NCBI RefSeq assembly: GCF_003711515.1
Contig: NW_021167079.1
Span: forward strand, 1,291,471 to 1,355,470
Direction: 5' to 3'
DNA: 64,000 nucleotides
Source of the DNA: Sodiomyces alkalinus F11
Lineage: Eukaryota > Ascomycota > Sordariomycetes > Glomerellales > Plectosphaerellaceae
The notes under the pieces are model-generated. The model ran no database searches. It was not told the DNA's origin and worked only from the letters and a program-made list of their open reading frames with translations. Positions 1 to 10,993 of this stretch are shown in pieces. Within the stretch, counting starts at the first letter, position 1. Each line of letters starts with the position of its first letter. The position numbers were made by a program, and so were the translations under genes.

Positions 1-763
1 CCGATTTGAGCCAAGCGGTCGAGCACGGCACTCACGCCGGTGTCAGGGCTAATGCCGGTCCATACGGCGCCAAGGGCAGCGGCGGCAAGCGAAGCCACGA
101 GGGCCTGTGCGTGGTTGGAGACGTACCCGGCCACAACGTCACCCCGGGTTACACCGACGGAGCGGAGCCCGCTGCTGCATCGGCGCACGGCCTCTCGAAG
201 CTGGGACCACGTGGTCGAGACCGGGTTCCCCAGCTCCGTGGTGGTGATGACCGCCACCGCGTCCGGGGCCACGTCGGCGTTGGCGGGGAAGAGCAGGTTC
301 TCGGCGAAATTGAGCAGCGACCCGGCGAAGAAGTCCGGACGGGGATACATGGGCGCGTTGGGCGGGAGGACCTGTGCGCCGGAAAAGGTTTTGGTTTTTG
401 TCAGTCAATTTGGGTAGACAGACAAAACCATCAAGAGTGAGTGCGAGCGTCGAGAGCGTCTCATGCCACCGCTTATGGCATATTCACCCCCGCTCTCTTT
501 TCTCTTCCCTTTGGTCAACCCACCTGGTCAAAGGTCCGCGAGGACTTTATTCCGACAAAATGCCAGACTTCCTCCCAAAACTCCGACACATTGTCGATTG
601 ACCAACGGTAGAGGGAAGGGTAGCCGTCTAGCTGGAGGTTATACTTGGCGTTGACATGGAGCGTGAACTTGTGCAAGGCTGTCGAGGAGGGGTTCGGATG
701 TCGCCAAAGCTCGCGCACAAGGGTGGCGGGCTGCGTCTGCCCATCACTGGCTACCGCAGCCAT
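1..763 (-). CDS. Acetoacetyl-CoA synthetase, 5' part (runs off left edge)
   Basis: Predicted AMP-forming ligase that activates acetoacetate to acetoacetyl-CoA in ketone-body and leucine metabolism. Two exons are visible: 763..524 (80 codons, starting MAAVASDGQT) and 371..1. They are joined in phase 0 across a 152-bp intron (donor GTGGGT after GACCAG, acceptor GCACAG). The spliced product reads ...SSRTFDQ/VLPPNAPMYPRPDFF. Family landmarks are the N-terminal LWRHP, VNAKYNLQL, WSIDN and FWEEVW segments typical of this family's N-terminal domain, then LLNFAENLLFPA and GDVVAGYVSNH, and WTGISPDTG followed by VLDRLAQI. About 204 residues of an expected ~670 are present. The ATP-binding core and C-terminal domain lie outside the window. 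The start at 763 is the only ATG between the conserved N-terminus and the upstream stop region. A related short- or medium-chain acyl-CoA synthetase is possible but fits the N-terminus less well. Confidence 0.85.
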
Positions 764-3700
764 GACGATGAGGTCGATTGAACTTGGTGGATCCGGAGAC
801 GGAGGACGGGGGAATTCAATGTGAAATACGGAGTAGGCACGGAGACTGAATGAATGGCCCTTTGCCGGAACCTGAAACTCGAAGGGAAAAGAGCCAATTG
901 CAATCAAAAGTAACACTGTTTTACTCGAGATCAGTTCAAGTAGGAGAACTGGCCAGAGTTAAGCGCCTCGGATCAAGTGAAGTGCTTGATCATCTTTGTG
1001 GAATGGCGGCCATGTCGAAATTTCTTTGGGCCGTCGCATTCCGAGACGCCGGCGTTGCCCGACAGGCCGCCCGCCCGCCCATCCGCCACTTCTATTCCAG
1101 CACTAGGAGAGTCGACCCTGATTTTCCGCCTACGTGTGAAGAGCATCGATTTCTCTTGTTGTCAAGTACGAAGGAATTACACGAAGTAGGGAATGCAGAG
1201 AGTTAAGAGTTGAGAGTTCAGGAGGCATGACGGGATGGTGTGCTGAGCAGCGCAATCAGCACAGGCAACGCCAAAGCATGCACAAAAGTACGGACACTCC
1301 AACTCAGTATTAGTACCTAGTACCTAAAGGAGGCGGCGGCACTCTGAGTACGCGACTCGCTGTGTACGGGTTGGCACAAAGTACACTTATTAGTAATAAC
1401 TTCCTGTGCCTGGCTGCATCTGGAACCTCGGAAATTAACAAGAAGCCTAAATCCCGTAAGCCCGGAGTTCAAATCAAATTTTCCTCGGAGCCATCGCATG
1501 ATCTTATTCTCCATTACGGAGTACACAAGATTAAGGCGGACTTTGATGGATGTGCTGACCGGGATTCTCGGGAGATGAATACCTTGCATCAAAGTACACT
1601 TATGCAGCTGAGGGACCCGGTGTGACTGGGGGCCATTTTCCCTTTCTTTTTCTTCCATCAATTCTCATTTTTATCACGTCCCATGGAGGGTGGAATGACC
1701 TACGTTTTTATTAGAAACTTTGACGATGCACGGCGAACAGGTCAGCTGGTTACTTCTTCGATGCAGCGCAACCAACATCTGGAGTAGAAGTCCAGTCCAG
1801 AGAGCAAATAGTTCAGCCTTGGTGGGTATGACCTGACGGACACGTTTGGGTCAAAGCGCGTGGGTTCTACAAATAAGGTACTTTGCAAGAAGTACGAAGT
1901 ACATTGTAGGTTGTGTGGTATACAGGTACCTACACTTAGGTCAGGAAGGAACCGCCCCTTTTTGGGGCGGGGCGGGGCGGGGAGGGTCTTACCTCCTTCG
2001 CCTCCAGATGGAAGGTGAGACGAGCAAGGACTATGGTCCAAAAGCCGAAATTGCGATCCTGATGCGGAAAGCTGAGTGGCTAGATGGGCGCCGGAAGGCT
2101 CGGGCAGACAGCCTTGCACCTTAATGAGCGCCTGATGCTTGGCAGCGATTTGGCAACCGCTCGCAAACTCCCCTGGACGGGCCCTTGGCACCTCCGAAGT
2201 ACCTACCTTGAGCAAAAGTGTACCTATGAGCTGCGCCAGCCGCGCTAGCGGCAGGTATGACAAGGTACAAAGTTTTCGTACAATGGTACTCCGTACCTAC
2301 CTCCCTCCTTCGTACAACAGGAGGGACCCTTAATCATCAATCCACCACACACCCTCGAGCTGCATCAGTGTTCAATCGCGATCCCAGGTTCAGGTTCCAG
2401 TCTCCATAAGGTAGCTCGGACCACTGTCCTCTCCAACCGAGCACTACTTCGAACTATTCCCCTTACCCACCCAATATCTGTTAGACCCTCATCCCCTTAC
2501 CAATCCTCGTTTTGCCTCGTCTCTTTTCCCTCCCATTTTCTTTTTTTCTTTTCTTTCTTCTCCTTGTTACTTCTTCTCTCCCTTCCTAGCACCCCCTCCT
2601 TACCGCTCCCGCTCCTCCTTTCCGACCTCTGTCTCGGCTGCTCACTCGCCAGCGTCCTTTTTTCCTCTCGGTTCGTCTCGAGGCCTCCCGTTCTCCCATC
2701 CGCCTTGCCCGCGATTTGGACCTCGAACGGTGACGCACGGCTACAGAGGTCATCCGGACGGAGCGGTCATTCTTACACGCCCTCCTTTCCTCCTCCAAGA
2801 AGCTGTCTCGATTATTGGAAGGTGGCAGCTCAACGCGTCCAAACTTTTGTTCGAGTACCTAATTCTTTTTTATGCCGATTTTCTTGTCTGCGCTGCATTA
2901 ATTCCTCTGGGATACCAACGCCCCCTGATTCATCCCCGGTTCGACAACACCGCGAATTCTACTGGACCTCGGATAATCCATCAGCAGCAGCCCGCCCGTT
3001 CGTCTCGGTTTGTGGTCTGCATTGCCACCTCATTGCAATCTCAGCCAAAGGCGTATCAGTCTCCTTCCTCTACTGCGGTCACTGGCTGTCTGGTCGCGCG
3101 TCTGAAACCTACCGTCTCAAAAGCCCAAACCTAATTCGAAGATTAATAACCTGTATCACCACCAAGGACGTTCGTACGGAGTACTTCGAAAGAGATTGCT
3201 CCACGCGCCAGCTACCGTTTTCAACTTTGGGGGAAGCCGCAGCTTACGCTATATTCTTCTTTTACTTTTCCAGGATCCACAACCGTCAGCGCCCTAATAT
3301 TTACTACCTGCGACTACCGACCTTACGGGAACCGGTAACGGACCAGTTGACGTCGAGTTGATTGCCCGTCTTCGTGTCTTAGCTGAGTGAGTGAACACCC
3401 CGAGCTCCCCTCTTCTTCTTCGATCCTTGGACTGGCGGGGGAAGCATATTCATCACAATGGCATTGTGAGAGATCATCGAGGTCAATCCACAATCCACCG
3501 TGCAGCCTCCCTGTCTTGTGGTCTCTGGCCGCTCTATCCGCCCTTTAGACGCCATCCCAATTCCCGCCCGAAATATGATCGGGCAGGATGCAGTGGAGTG
3601 AAAGGGGTTGGACAAGCCAGTTGCGATCTGGGGAGAAGGTCCGGCACAGGAACAGAAAGAGACATGGAGACGTGTACTGGTACTGGTACTGGTACTGGTA

Positions 3701-4180
3701 CAGCCACAAGGGGCCTGGACACCTTACCTAGTGGTTCACCTGTCTCGAGCCTTCCCAGACCCAAGTGGGAACTGCCACGAGCTGGTGCTCAAACAGCATC
3801 ATATCCACGCTTGACGTCTTCCATCTTTTCCCCTTCCGATATTCCAAACATGGGAACGGGAAAGCAGATGGAGCGACTTTTCACCAAAGTCAATTGCGAA
3901 ATCATTCCCCTGTAATTTTTTCTCTCCCTGGAAACGAATGTCACGCTAACAATTGCTGTTTTCCCACTCTTCAGCAGACTACACTGCGATACTCGGTAGT
4001 TCTCTAACACAACGAACGACCACACGTTTACCACACGTTTTCATCGCCAATTCGAAGACATCTACCATTACCACGACTAAGTTGGTGCTAACGTGCTCCA
4101 AAAATCGGTCCAACACTAGCCAGAGCTCGCCTAATCGTGTACCTCTATTCTGGGCTTGCTTTTGCGCACAAGCGTTTGCA
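764..4180. other. Intergenic region and probable long LCB2 leader
   Basis: No convincing gene. The stretch from about 2500 to 2650 is strongly pyrimidine-rich, a common fungal promoter or leader feature. Positions 1515-1524 and 3174-3184 hold copies of the TACGGAGTAC-type motif, 827-835 holds a partial copy, and 2286-2296 holds the inverted form. A GTGAGT at 3387 and a branch-like GCTAAC (about 3944) with acceptor-like TTCAGCAG near 3970-3977 could bound an intron in the LCB2 5' leader. This is unproven. Confidence 0.4.
3675..3700. repeat. TACTGG hexanucleotide microsatellite
   Basis: A little over four tandem copies of TACTGG lie in the presumed LCB2 leader region. They are seen directly and are not part of a supported coding sequence. 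Confidence 0.9.
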
Positions 4181-6160
4181 ATGCCACGAAAAATCACGCT
4201 CCCTTTCACGTCCTCTTCCTCCTCCGCCATGAACAATCCTGAAAAGGAGCGGAGGCCATCGCGATCTGGCAACCGTATCACCAACTTCTTCTCGTCCCCC
4301 AAAAACAGAGAGCAATCGCTTGCCATGCATCAACAACAACAATCAGCTCTCGGTTCCTCGACTCTCAACCTTCCGACCATCTCCCTGTCCACCGCCTCGG
4401 GGATCGATCACGACGGCAGCGACTCTACCCAGACCCTCTTCTCGCCGCTGACCGCTGTCGAGGCCGAGGAGACGCGCAAACGTCATGCCCAGTTCGGCCC
4501 GCTCAATGATCCAAGCCACCTCTACGTGAGCATGCATCATGGCGAGCCCCTGGAAGCCCCGGTCGTCGACGAACCCCCCTATTACATCCTCATTACCACC
4601 TACATCAGCTATTTGCTGCTCATCCTGCTCGGTCACATCCGCGACTTCTTTGGCAAGCGCTTTGGCGACAAGAAGAAGTATCAGAGCCTGAAGCCCTATA
4701 ACGGCTTTGCCCCGCTCAACGATGATTTCGACAGCTTCTACACCCGCCGCCTGAAGATGCGCCTCGACGACTGCTTCGCCAGGCCCACCACGGGCGTCCC
4801 CGGTCGCTACATCTCCATCATGGACCGCAAGTCGGACGACTTCAACCAGACCTACCAGTACACCGGAACCACTACCGAGACCCTCAACATGAGTTCCTAC
4901 AACTACCTCGGTTTTGCCCAGTCCGAAGGTCCTTGCGCCGATGCCGTCGAAGAGTGCGTTACGCGATACGGCCTGAGCTTCACCAGCCCCCGCTCTGATT
5001 CTGGCACTTCGGATCTGGTCATAGAGGTCGAGCGGGAGATCGCCAACTTTGTGGGCAAGCCCGATGCCATGGTCTTCTCGCAGGGTTTTGTCACCAACGC
5101 CAGCTCTTTCCCCGCTCTCGTCTCCAAAGGCTGCCTGATTCTCTCCGACGAGCTCAACCACGCCTCCATTCGCATCGGCGCCCGCCAGTCCGGTGCCGTC
5201 ATTTCGGCCTACAGACACAATGATATGAACCACCTGGAGAAGAAGCTGCGGGAGGCCATCTCCCAGGGCCAGCCTCGCACCCATCGTCCCTGGAAGAAGA
5301 TCCTCGTCGTTGTCGAGGGTCTCTACTCCATGGAAGGCACCATGTGCGACCTGCCTGGTCTCATCGCCCTCAAGGACAAGTACAAGTTTTACCTCTTCGT
5401 GGACGAGGCCCACAGCATCGGTGCCCTCGGCCCCCGCGGCCGCGGCGTCTGCGACTACTTTGGCGTGGACCCTGCGCGTATCGACATTCTCATGGGAACC
5501 TTGACCAAGTCTTTCGGTGCCAACGGCGGTTACGTCGCGGCTGAGAAGCACATCATCGACAAGCTCCGCATGACCAACACCGCGAACCACTACGGAGAAA
5601 CGCCCGCGCCTTCCGTGCTGATGCAGATTCTGAGCTCGCTCAAGCTCATCACGGGCGAACTCTGCCCAGGCCAGGGTGACGAGCGGCTCCAGCGGATCGC
5701 CTTCAACTCGCGGTACCTCCGTCTGGGGCTGAAGCGCCTCGGCTTCATCGTTTACGGCCACGACGACTCGCCCATTGTCCCCATCGTGCTCTACAACCCG
5801 GGCAAGATGCCGGCCTTCAGTCACGAGATGCTCAAGCGCAAGATCGCCGTCGTCGTCGTCGGCTACCCCGCCACGCCCTTGATCTCGTCGCGTGCCCGGT
5901 TTTGCGTCTCCGCCGCTCACAACAAGGATGACATGGATCGCCTCCTGGCCGCCTGCGACGAGGTGGGCGACAAGATGCAGCTCAAGTTCGCGTCGGGCAT
6001 CGCGGGCGGCGCCGACCCGCTCCCCGAGGGCGTCACGCCCGAAATGGAGAAGGAGTGGCGCAAGGCCAACGGCCTCGAGGGCGTCGTCAAACCACCCCGG
6101 TGGTCGATTGAGGACGTCGTCGCGCACGGCGTCCAGGACGCCAAGGTCCGGCTGCGATAG
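4181..6160 (+). CDS. lcb2: Serine palmitoyltransferase subunit 2 (LCB2)
   Basis: PLP-dependent subunit of serine palmitoyltransferase, which condenses serine with palmitoyl-CoA to 3-ketodihydrosphingosine, the first step of sphingolipid synthesis at the ER. It is one uninterrupted reading frame of 659 residues. After a Ser-rich N-terminus there is one membrane segment (about residues 134-151, YYILITTYISYLLLILL). The alpha-oxoamine synthase fold follows, with landmarks NYLGFAQ, DELNHASIRIGAR, YRHNDM, FVDEAHSIGALG and GTLTKSFGANGGYV. The PLP-binding lysine is in TKSFG, about residue 443. The start is chosen at 4181. An in-frame ATG at 4231-16 residues on (first base 4229, MNNPEK, better context GCCATG) is a real alternative. 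Frame openness back to 3953 is probably leader or intron sequence. Confidence 0.95.
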   Translation: MPRKITLPFTSSSSSAMNNPEKERRPSRSGNRITNFFSSPKNREQSLAMHQQQQSALGSSTLNLPTISLSTASGIDHDGSDSTQTLFSPLTAVEAEETRKRHAQFGPLNDPSHLYVSMHHGEPLEAPVVDEPPYYILITTYISYLLLILLGHIRDFFGKRFGDKKKYQSLKPYNGFAPLNDDFDSFYTRRLKMRLDDCFARPTTGVPGRYISIMDRKSDDFNQTYQYTGTTTETLNMSSYNYLGFAQSEGPCADAVEECVTRYGLSFTSPRSDSGTSDLVIEVEREIANFVGKPDAMVFSQGFVTNASSFPALVSKGCLILSDELNHASIRIGARQSGAVISAYRHNDMNHLEKKLREAISQGQPRTHRPWKKILVVVEGLYSMEGTMCDLPGLIALKDKYKFYLFVDEAHSIGALGPRGRGVCDYFGVDPARIDILMGTLTKSFGANGGYVAAEKHIIDKLRMTNTANHYGETPAPSVLMQILSSLKLITGELCPGQGDERLQRIAFNSRYLRLGLKRLGFIVYGHDDSPIVPIVLYNPGKMPAFSHEMLKRKIAVVVVGYPATPLISSRARFCVSAAHNKDDMDRLLAACDEVGDKMQLKFASGIAGGADPLPEGVTPEMEKEWRKANGLEGVVKPPRWSIEDVVAHGVQDAKVRLR

Positions 6161-7126
6161 AGCATCGGTCGGAATACTATGGCGAAGAAGTGGATACATT
6201 CCCTTGTGCAGCGCATTTTGCTTACAATGACCCCACAAAGAAGTTGATGAGATGAGCGAACAGCACATGTGTATGATTGGCATGTGTCATGTGTACCTGT
6301 GGTATGCATACGACGAGTCTGCCGTTTTATTTTCTTCTTCCCGCTGTCCCTTTTACTTCGCAGCGGGGCTCATCTACGGGGCTCATCTCCGTCCCCTGCA
6401 CCGCACCTCCGAACCCTAAACAACAACAGCGGATGTTCGCAATCAAAAACCGAGGTCATGGAAAATGCCGGCGGGAATAGAGGGAGGTAATAGGCATGGC
6501 GGGAAGAGAACAGGAAGGGGGAAACGGAGTTACACAGAGTCGTTCATGCATATACAACGCCCCAATGTTTTCGATTCGTTCGACCATTTTCTTCCCCTTC
6601 GGTGGAAGCAAGGTCGCCCTGTTTGTTCTGCATATACAACACCAAGAAAGAGAGTCAGCATATGGCATGGGACGGCATGGAACTTTTCATGAGGGAGTGT
6701 CCCACATCCCTCGCTAGCTATCGCTTGGAAGCGCTTGCTGGAGGGGGAATGAAGACGAACGAAGTGTGGGAACGGTCGGGAAGAGGACAATGGGGCCTCT
6801 GGGGCGCGGCCAGCTTAGCATGCCTGCTTTGGTCAAAGTCTAGTCTTCCGTGACCCTGTATCTAATCTGAGAGGGCTGGAGGGGGTATTTATACATAGTA
6901 GAAAATAACAGTATTTATTACCAGCATATGTGTGACCGTGTTATCCCAAGCGAGTCTGCTCGATATCTGTGTGTTGTATTCTACGTGTAAGTTATTCCGT
7001 ATTTTCCATATAAGTAACCCAGAGAGATACATAATGCCCTCGATTCATCGTACACATTTTCAGCCTCGTTCGCTCGTTCGCTCGGCCTTTTGTTGCTGTA
7101 AAAGATTGTCACCGTATTTTGGAGTT
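6161..7126. other. Convergent intergenic region (3' ends of LCB2 and BADH)
   Basis: Both flanking genes end here. AT-rich sequence around 6880-7030 is consistent with 3' processing signals. Short open frames have no recognisable protein features. No RNA gene is seen. Confidence 0.5.
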
Positions 7127-8629
7127 TTATAGCTTCGTAAAAACAGTCGGCACACTCCCACTCATGTCAATCAAGGTGCTCTTATTCCGTACCCAGGCCT
7201 CCAAACCTCTGCGACCATTCTCGACCCCGACGCCGCTCAACTTCCAACCACCCACCGCCATCTCAGCGGGCGACTCGCCCCAGGTGTTGACCCAGGTGAT
7301 GCCGGCCTGCAGCTGGGCGATGACGCGGTGGCACTGGTCGAGATCCCGGCCGACGACGCCGGCGGCGAGGCCGAGGTCGGTGGCGTTGGCGCGACGGACG
7401 GCCTCGTCGACGGCGTCGTAGTACAGGACGGACATGACGGGGCCGAAGACCTCCTCGCGGGCCACGGCCATGTCGTCGGTGCAGTCGGTGAAGATGGTGG
7501 GGCGCACCCAGTAGCCGTCGCGGACGGAGTCGGGGAGGCCGTCGACCGGTTCGGGCCCGCCGCAGAGGAGGCGGGCGCGGTCGAGTTCGGTGCCGGTGCG
7601 GATGTAGCGGAGGACCTTGTCGCGGTGGAGGGCGCTGCTGAGGGGGCCGAAGTTGGTGGCGGGGTCGAAGAGGTCGCCGGGCCGCACGTGGCGGATGCGG
7701 TCGAGGAGGGCGCGCTCGAAGTCGCGCTGCAGGGGGCGGGGCACGAAGACGCGGGTGCCGTTGGTGCAGACCTGGCCCGAGGAGAAGAAGTTGGCGAGGA
7801 GGGCGACGTCGGCGGCGGAGTCGAGGGGTGCGTCGGGGAGGATGATGAGGGGGCTCTTGCCGCCCAGCTCCATGGTGACGTATTTCATCCCGCCGGCGGC
7901 GGAGGCGGCGACCTTTTTTCCGGTGGCGACTTGGCCGGTGAAGCTGACCTTGGCGATGGCTGGGTGGGAGGTGAGGCGGGCTCCGACGTCGCCGGCGCCG
8001 TAGACGACGTTGAAGACGCCGTCGGGGAGGCCGGCCTCGCGGTAGATGGAGGCGAGGTGCTCGGCGTGGAGAGGGGTGAACTCGCTGGGCTTGTAGACGA
8101 GGGTGTTGCCGGCGGCGAGGGCGGGGGCGGACTTCCAGAGGGCGATCTGGATGGGGTAGTTCCAGGCGCCGATGGCGGCGCAGACGCCGAGGGGTTCCTT
8201 GGTGGTGTAGGCGTGGACGGTGTCGCGGAGGCGGAGGGTCTCGCCGTTCAGGCCGCCGGCGGCGACGAGGCCGGCGAAGTACTCGAGGACGTCGGTGCCG
8301 GTGACGATGTCGACGGTGGAGGTCTCGGAGAAGGGCTTGCCCGTGTCGATGGTTTCGAGGCGGGCGAGGTCGTCGTTCCGGGCCCGTAGGAGGGCGACGG
8401 CACGGAGGAGGATGCGGGCGCGGTCGATGGGCGGGGTTGCGGACCAGGAGGGGAAGGCGGACTGGGCGGAGCGGATGGCGGAGTCGATGGCGGACGGGCT
8501 CGATGTGTGGATGGTGCAGACGGGCTTTCCGGTCGAGGGGTCGGTGGTTTGGAATGTCTCCTTCGAGTCGGCCGAGGGCTGCGGTTTGCCCGCATAGAAG
8601 GTGTGACGGTCTGGTTCTTGGGGAGCCAT
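7127..8629 (-). CDS. Betaine-aldehyde dehydrogenase (ALDH superfamily)
   Basis: NAD(P)-dependent aldehyde dehydrogenase of 500 residues, the usual family length, in a single exon. It probably oxidises betaine aldehyde to glycine betaine. Visible motifs are the cofactor-site segments GAWNYP (154-159) and KPSEFTP (180-186), the [11 protein letters not shown] loop, the catalytic Glu in MELGGKSP (about E254), the catalytic Cys in GQVCTNGT (about C288), and [10 protein letters not shown] near the C-terminus. The C-terminus FTKL does not look like a strong peroxisomal signal. The assignment to betaine aldehyde rather than another aldehyde rests mainly on the divergent choline oxidase gene at 10994, which makes the substrate. 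The start is the ATG at 8629 ([12 protein letters not shown]), right where similarity to the family would begin. Confidence 0.88.
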   Translation of the reverse strand: MAPQEPDRHTFYAGKPQPSADSKETFQTTDPSTGKPVCTIHTSSPSAIDSAIRSAQSAFPSWSATPPIDRARILLRAVALLRARNDDLARLETIDTGKPFSETSTVDIVTGTDVLEYFAGLVAAGGLNGETLRLRDTVHAYTTKEPLGVCAAIGAWNYPIQIALWKSAPALAAGNTLVYKPSEFTPLHAEHLASIYREAGLPDGVFNVVYGAGDVGARLTSHPAIAKVSFTGQVATGKKVAASAAGGMKYVTMELGGKSPLIILPDAPLDSAADVALLANFFSSGQVCTNGTRVFVPRPLQRDFERALLDRIRHVRPGDLFDPATNFGPLSSALHRDKVLRYIRTGTELDRARLLCGGPEPVDGLPDSVRDGYWVRPTIFTDCTDDMAVAREEVFGPVMSVLYYDAVDEAVRRANATDLGLAAGVVGRDLDQCHRVIAQLQAGITWVNTWGESPAEMAVGGWKLSGVGVENGRRGLEAWVRNKSTLIDMSGSVPTVFTKL

Positions 8630-10993
8630 GATGAGGATATGTCCTGTGGCCTGTGTAGGAGGGTCTTAGGGGAAGACGAGATGCTCTTCTGTTGTGGTTG
8701 CGACGAAGAACAGAAAAAAGAATATCACAATCTCAGTTTCAGTCTCGCAGGAGAATTATACAGCGGGGTGTTAGAAGACGACGCGCTGTGGTGCAAGGTC
8801 CCTGGGGTTAGAGGGGCACTTGGCGTCGTGTCCACTCAAGGTACCTTTAGTGGGCTGTGATGTCAATTCAATTCGGTTTGCGGTTTGTTGGAGAAGGCAC
8901 AGAATAGGGTATGTACACTACACTGTGACTGCCGTAGTGTATGCGTAGAAGTACCTCGAGTAAAACCCGGATTTAGTATTGCTTGGCGGTATAGCGACGA
9001 ACCAACAGAGTTCTTAACCATGCCGAGTACAACGAGTTACGTACAACGTAAAGGTACTCGTCCTTGCCCTTTGACCACCGGCACTGTATCGATTATTCAC
9101 AGATTCTACCGAAGGGGATATTACCTGCAAAAATGCATACCTACAACCTACAACGTACAGACTACAGTCGGATCTCCTCTAAATCCCAACTAACCTGTAA
9201 ATGGATCGTTGCCGAGGAGCAATGCAGCTGCTCAGCAATGCCCGTCGAGTTCCAAGAAAAATAGCGACCCTTGAAAGTCGTCAATACATATGTATGCCGT
9301 ACTTAGTACATGCCACCCATGTCTTTCGGTCAGAAACTCGTACGACCACGATAGTGGTGGCTTCCGGCGATTTTTTATGTCGCCCGACAAGTTGTTTCCG
9401 AGGAAATTTTCTTCGACGTCGTGCTTAGCGTCGGTAGCAGCCTTAAGGCGCGCTAAGGGTCTGTCACTGACCGTATCCACCAACTGACGTCACCGACTGC
9501 AGGAACCGCAGCTGAGAAGCGGGGGAGGGACGCACTCGTCAGCTCGCTGCGGAGTATTACGGGTCAACTAAGGTAGGGAAATCCGAACTGCTTCCTTCTC
9601 TCTTTCGTTCGACGTGAAATCAAAACAATCATCAAGCACTACCATCTTTAGTCTGTAAGGGTTTTGTCTATCTCCAAGGCGTACTCAACCTCAGAAGCTA
9701 CGAATAGCTACGGAATCCATGCCGGCTACCTTGAATTACGAATGCCTAAGGTACGGATGCTTCGTACGGAGTACAGTATCTCTCCTCTCACTCTCCATTC
9801 TTCACAAGGGTTCTCCTGTCTGTCTTCTGTGTTCTTGACCGCCTGCCCATCGCTTTGGTTTTGGGACGGTGTGGATCTCGCCCACTTTAGATCCGTTTCA
9901 AAGGGAAAAAGAAAAGGAAAAATAGAAGGAAAAAGAAAAGAAAGAAAAAAAAAAGCCTCGTTGTTCTCGTCCAGGTTTCTTGGCCGAGACGCGAGTCAGG
10001 CCGAACGTTCACCTGTTCTTTCTTGGAGCATCCGCAGTTGCTGTATGTACGTTGTATGGACTAATGACAAATCCATACCTAGGTATACACTACAACGTAT
10101 GTAGTACTCCCGGCCGAACCCCCTCTGAACGCCGCTCCCGGTCAGACGGGCTCACCGCCGGATCCTCCGTCGTTTCCAACACGTCAATTCCTTCCAATTG
10201 TGTCCCCGACATCGTTCGCTATTACTACACTACCAAGGCCATACCATGCGCCTCCAACATGCGCCGCTTGGTAGCCTCGTATCCTCTCGTCTATTGGTGC
10301 TATCGCTTATGTGGGCCACGTACCCTTACCTCGTGCCTTGTTCCGGGGCATCCTGATCATGTCATGCCCAGCCTCATCGCCTCGGTGCTACAGAGTACAT
10401 ACCTACATCTGTGGCTTCGGGGCGTTTGACTAAGGTCATAGAGGGGCTATGGAGTGTACGAATAGGACACCCTCTGTTGTACTAATCGTTTTAGTATCCT
10501 ACGTGTCCGAGGGACAAGCAACGAGGTGTTTACGGCCAATTCCCGGGCGGTTTTTTCTTGGGCGGGCTCTCTCTTTTTTACGTATGGTTTTCTTTTTCTT
10601 TTTCCCCCCCATTCGTATAGAAAAGGAAAGTTTATTCCCACCTTTCGTATTTCCAATTCGCACATTATCCCAGTGATCTTCAGTGGCTTTCAGTAAACCG
10701 CCCCTCCCACCCTCCCACCCATCCATCTCTCCCATCCATCCCTCCCATCTTACTTATATATCCCCTGCTTTATCACACGGCGTTGCCTGCATCTACTATA
10801 CTTGAGACCCATCGGACTCCGGCGGCTCCACAACTCAAATCGAACCTCGCTTCCTCCTTACCATTCGAGGGAGACGAAAAGGGAAGACCTCGAGACGCTG
10901 GCGGACTTGCTGGGATCTCTCACTCGCCTACGCTGCTGTCCAACGCCACATCTGCCTGCCCTTGAGAGGAGATATATATTGTCACCATTCAAC
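8630..10993. other. Shared divergent promoter region of BADH and choline oxidase
   Basis: 2.36 kb between two divergently transcribed genes of the same pathway. It holds a TACGGAGTAC-type motif at 9764-9774 and a purine-only tract at about 9904-9956. There are CCCTCCCACC-type pyrimidine tracts at about 10690-10755 just upstream of the choline oxidase leader. No supported gene. The 146- and 149-codon open frames near 9664-10429 are low-complexity or scrambled and look random. Confidence 0.5.
9764..9774. repeat. GTACGGAGTAC dispersed motif (example copy)
   Basis: Copy of an 11-nt word with two GTAC arms around GGA. Full or near copies also occur at 1515-1524, 2286-2296 (inverted), 3174-3184, 26099-26108, 40861-40870, 41943-41952, 46167-46176 and 62419-62427, all outside the coding exons described here. 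Confidence 0.8.

Noticed and set aside
2564..3361. 265-codon open frame upstream of LCB2
   Set aside because: Begins at TTG in a pyrimidine-rich tract, is mostly Leu/Ser/Pro then erratic, and is better explained as promoter or leader.
4343..6283. 646-codon minus-strand open frame opposite LCB2
   Set aside because: It is the mirror of a GC3-rich gene. The sequence is rich in G/V/D/E without domain structure, while the plus strand encodes an intact LCB2.
7328..8389. 353-codon plus-strand open frame opposite BADH
   Set aside because: Gly/Ala/Val/Glu-rich shadow of the dehydrogenase. No hydrophobic core pattern and no family match.
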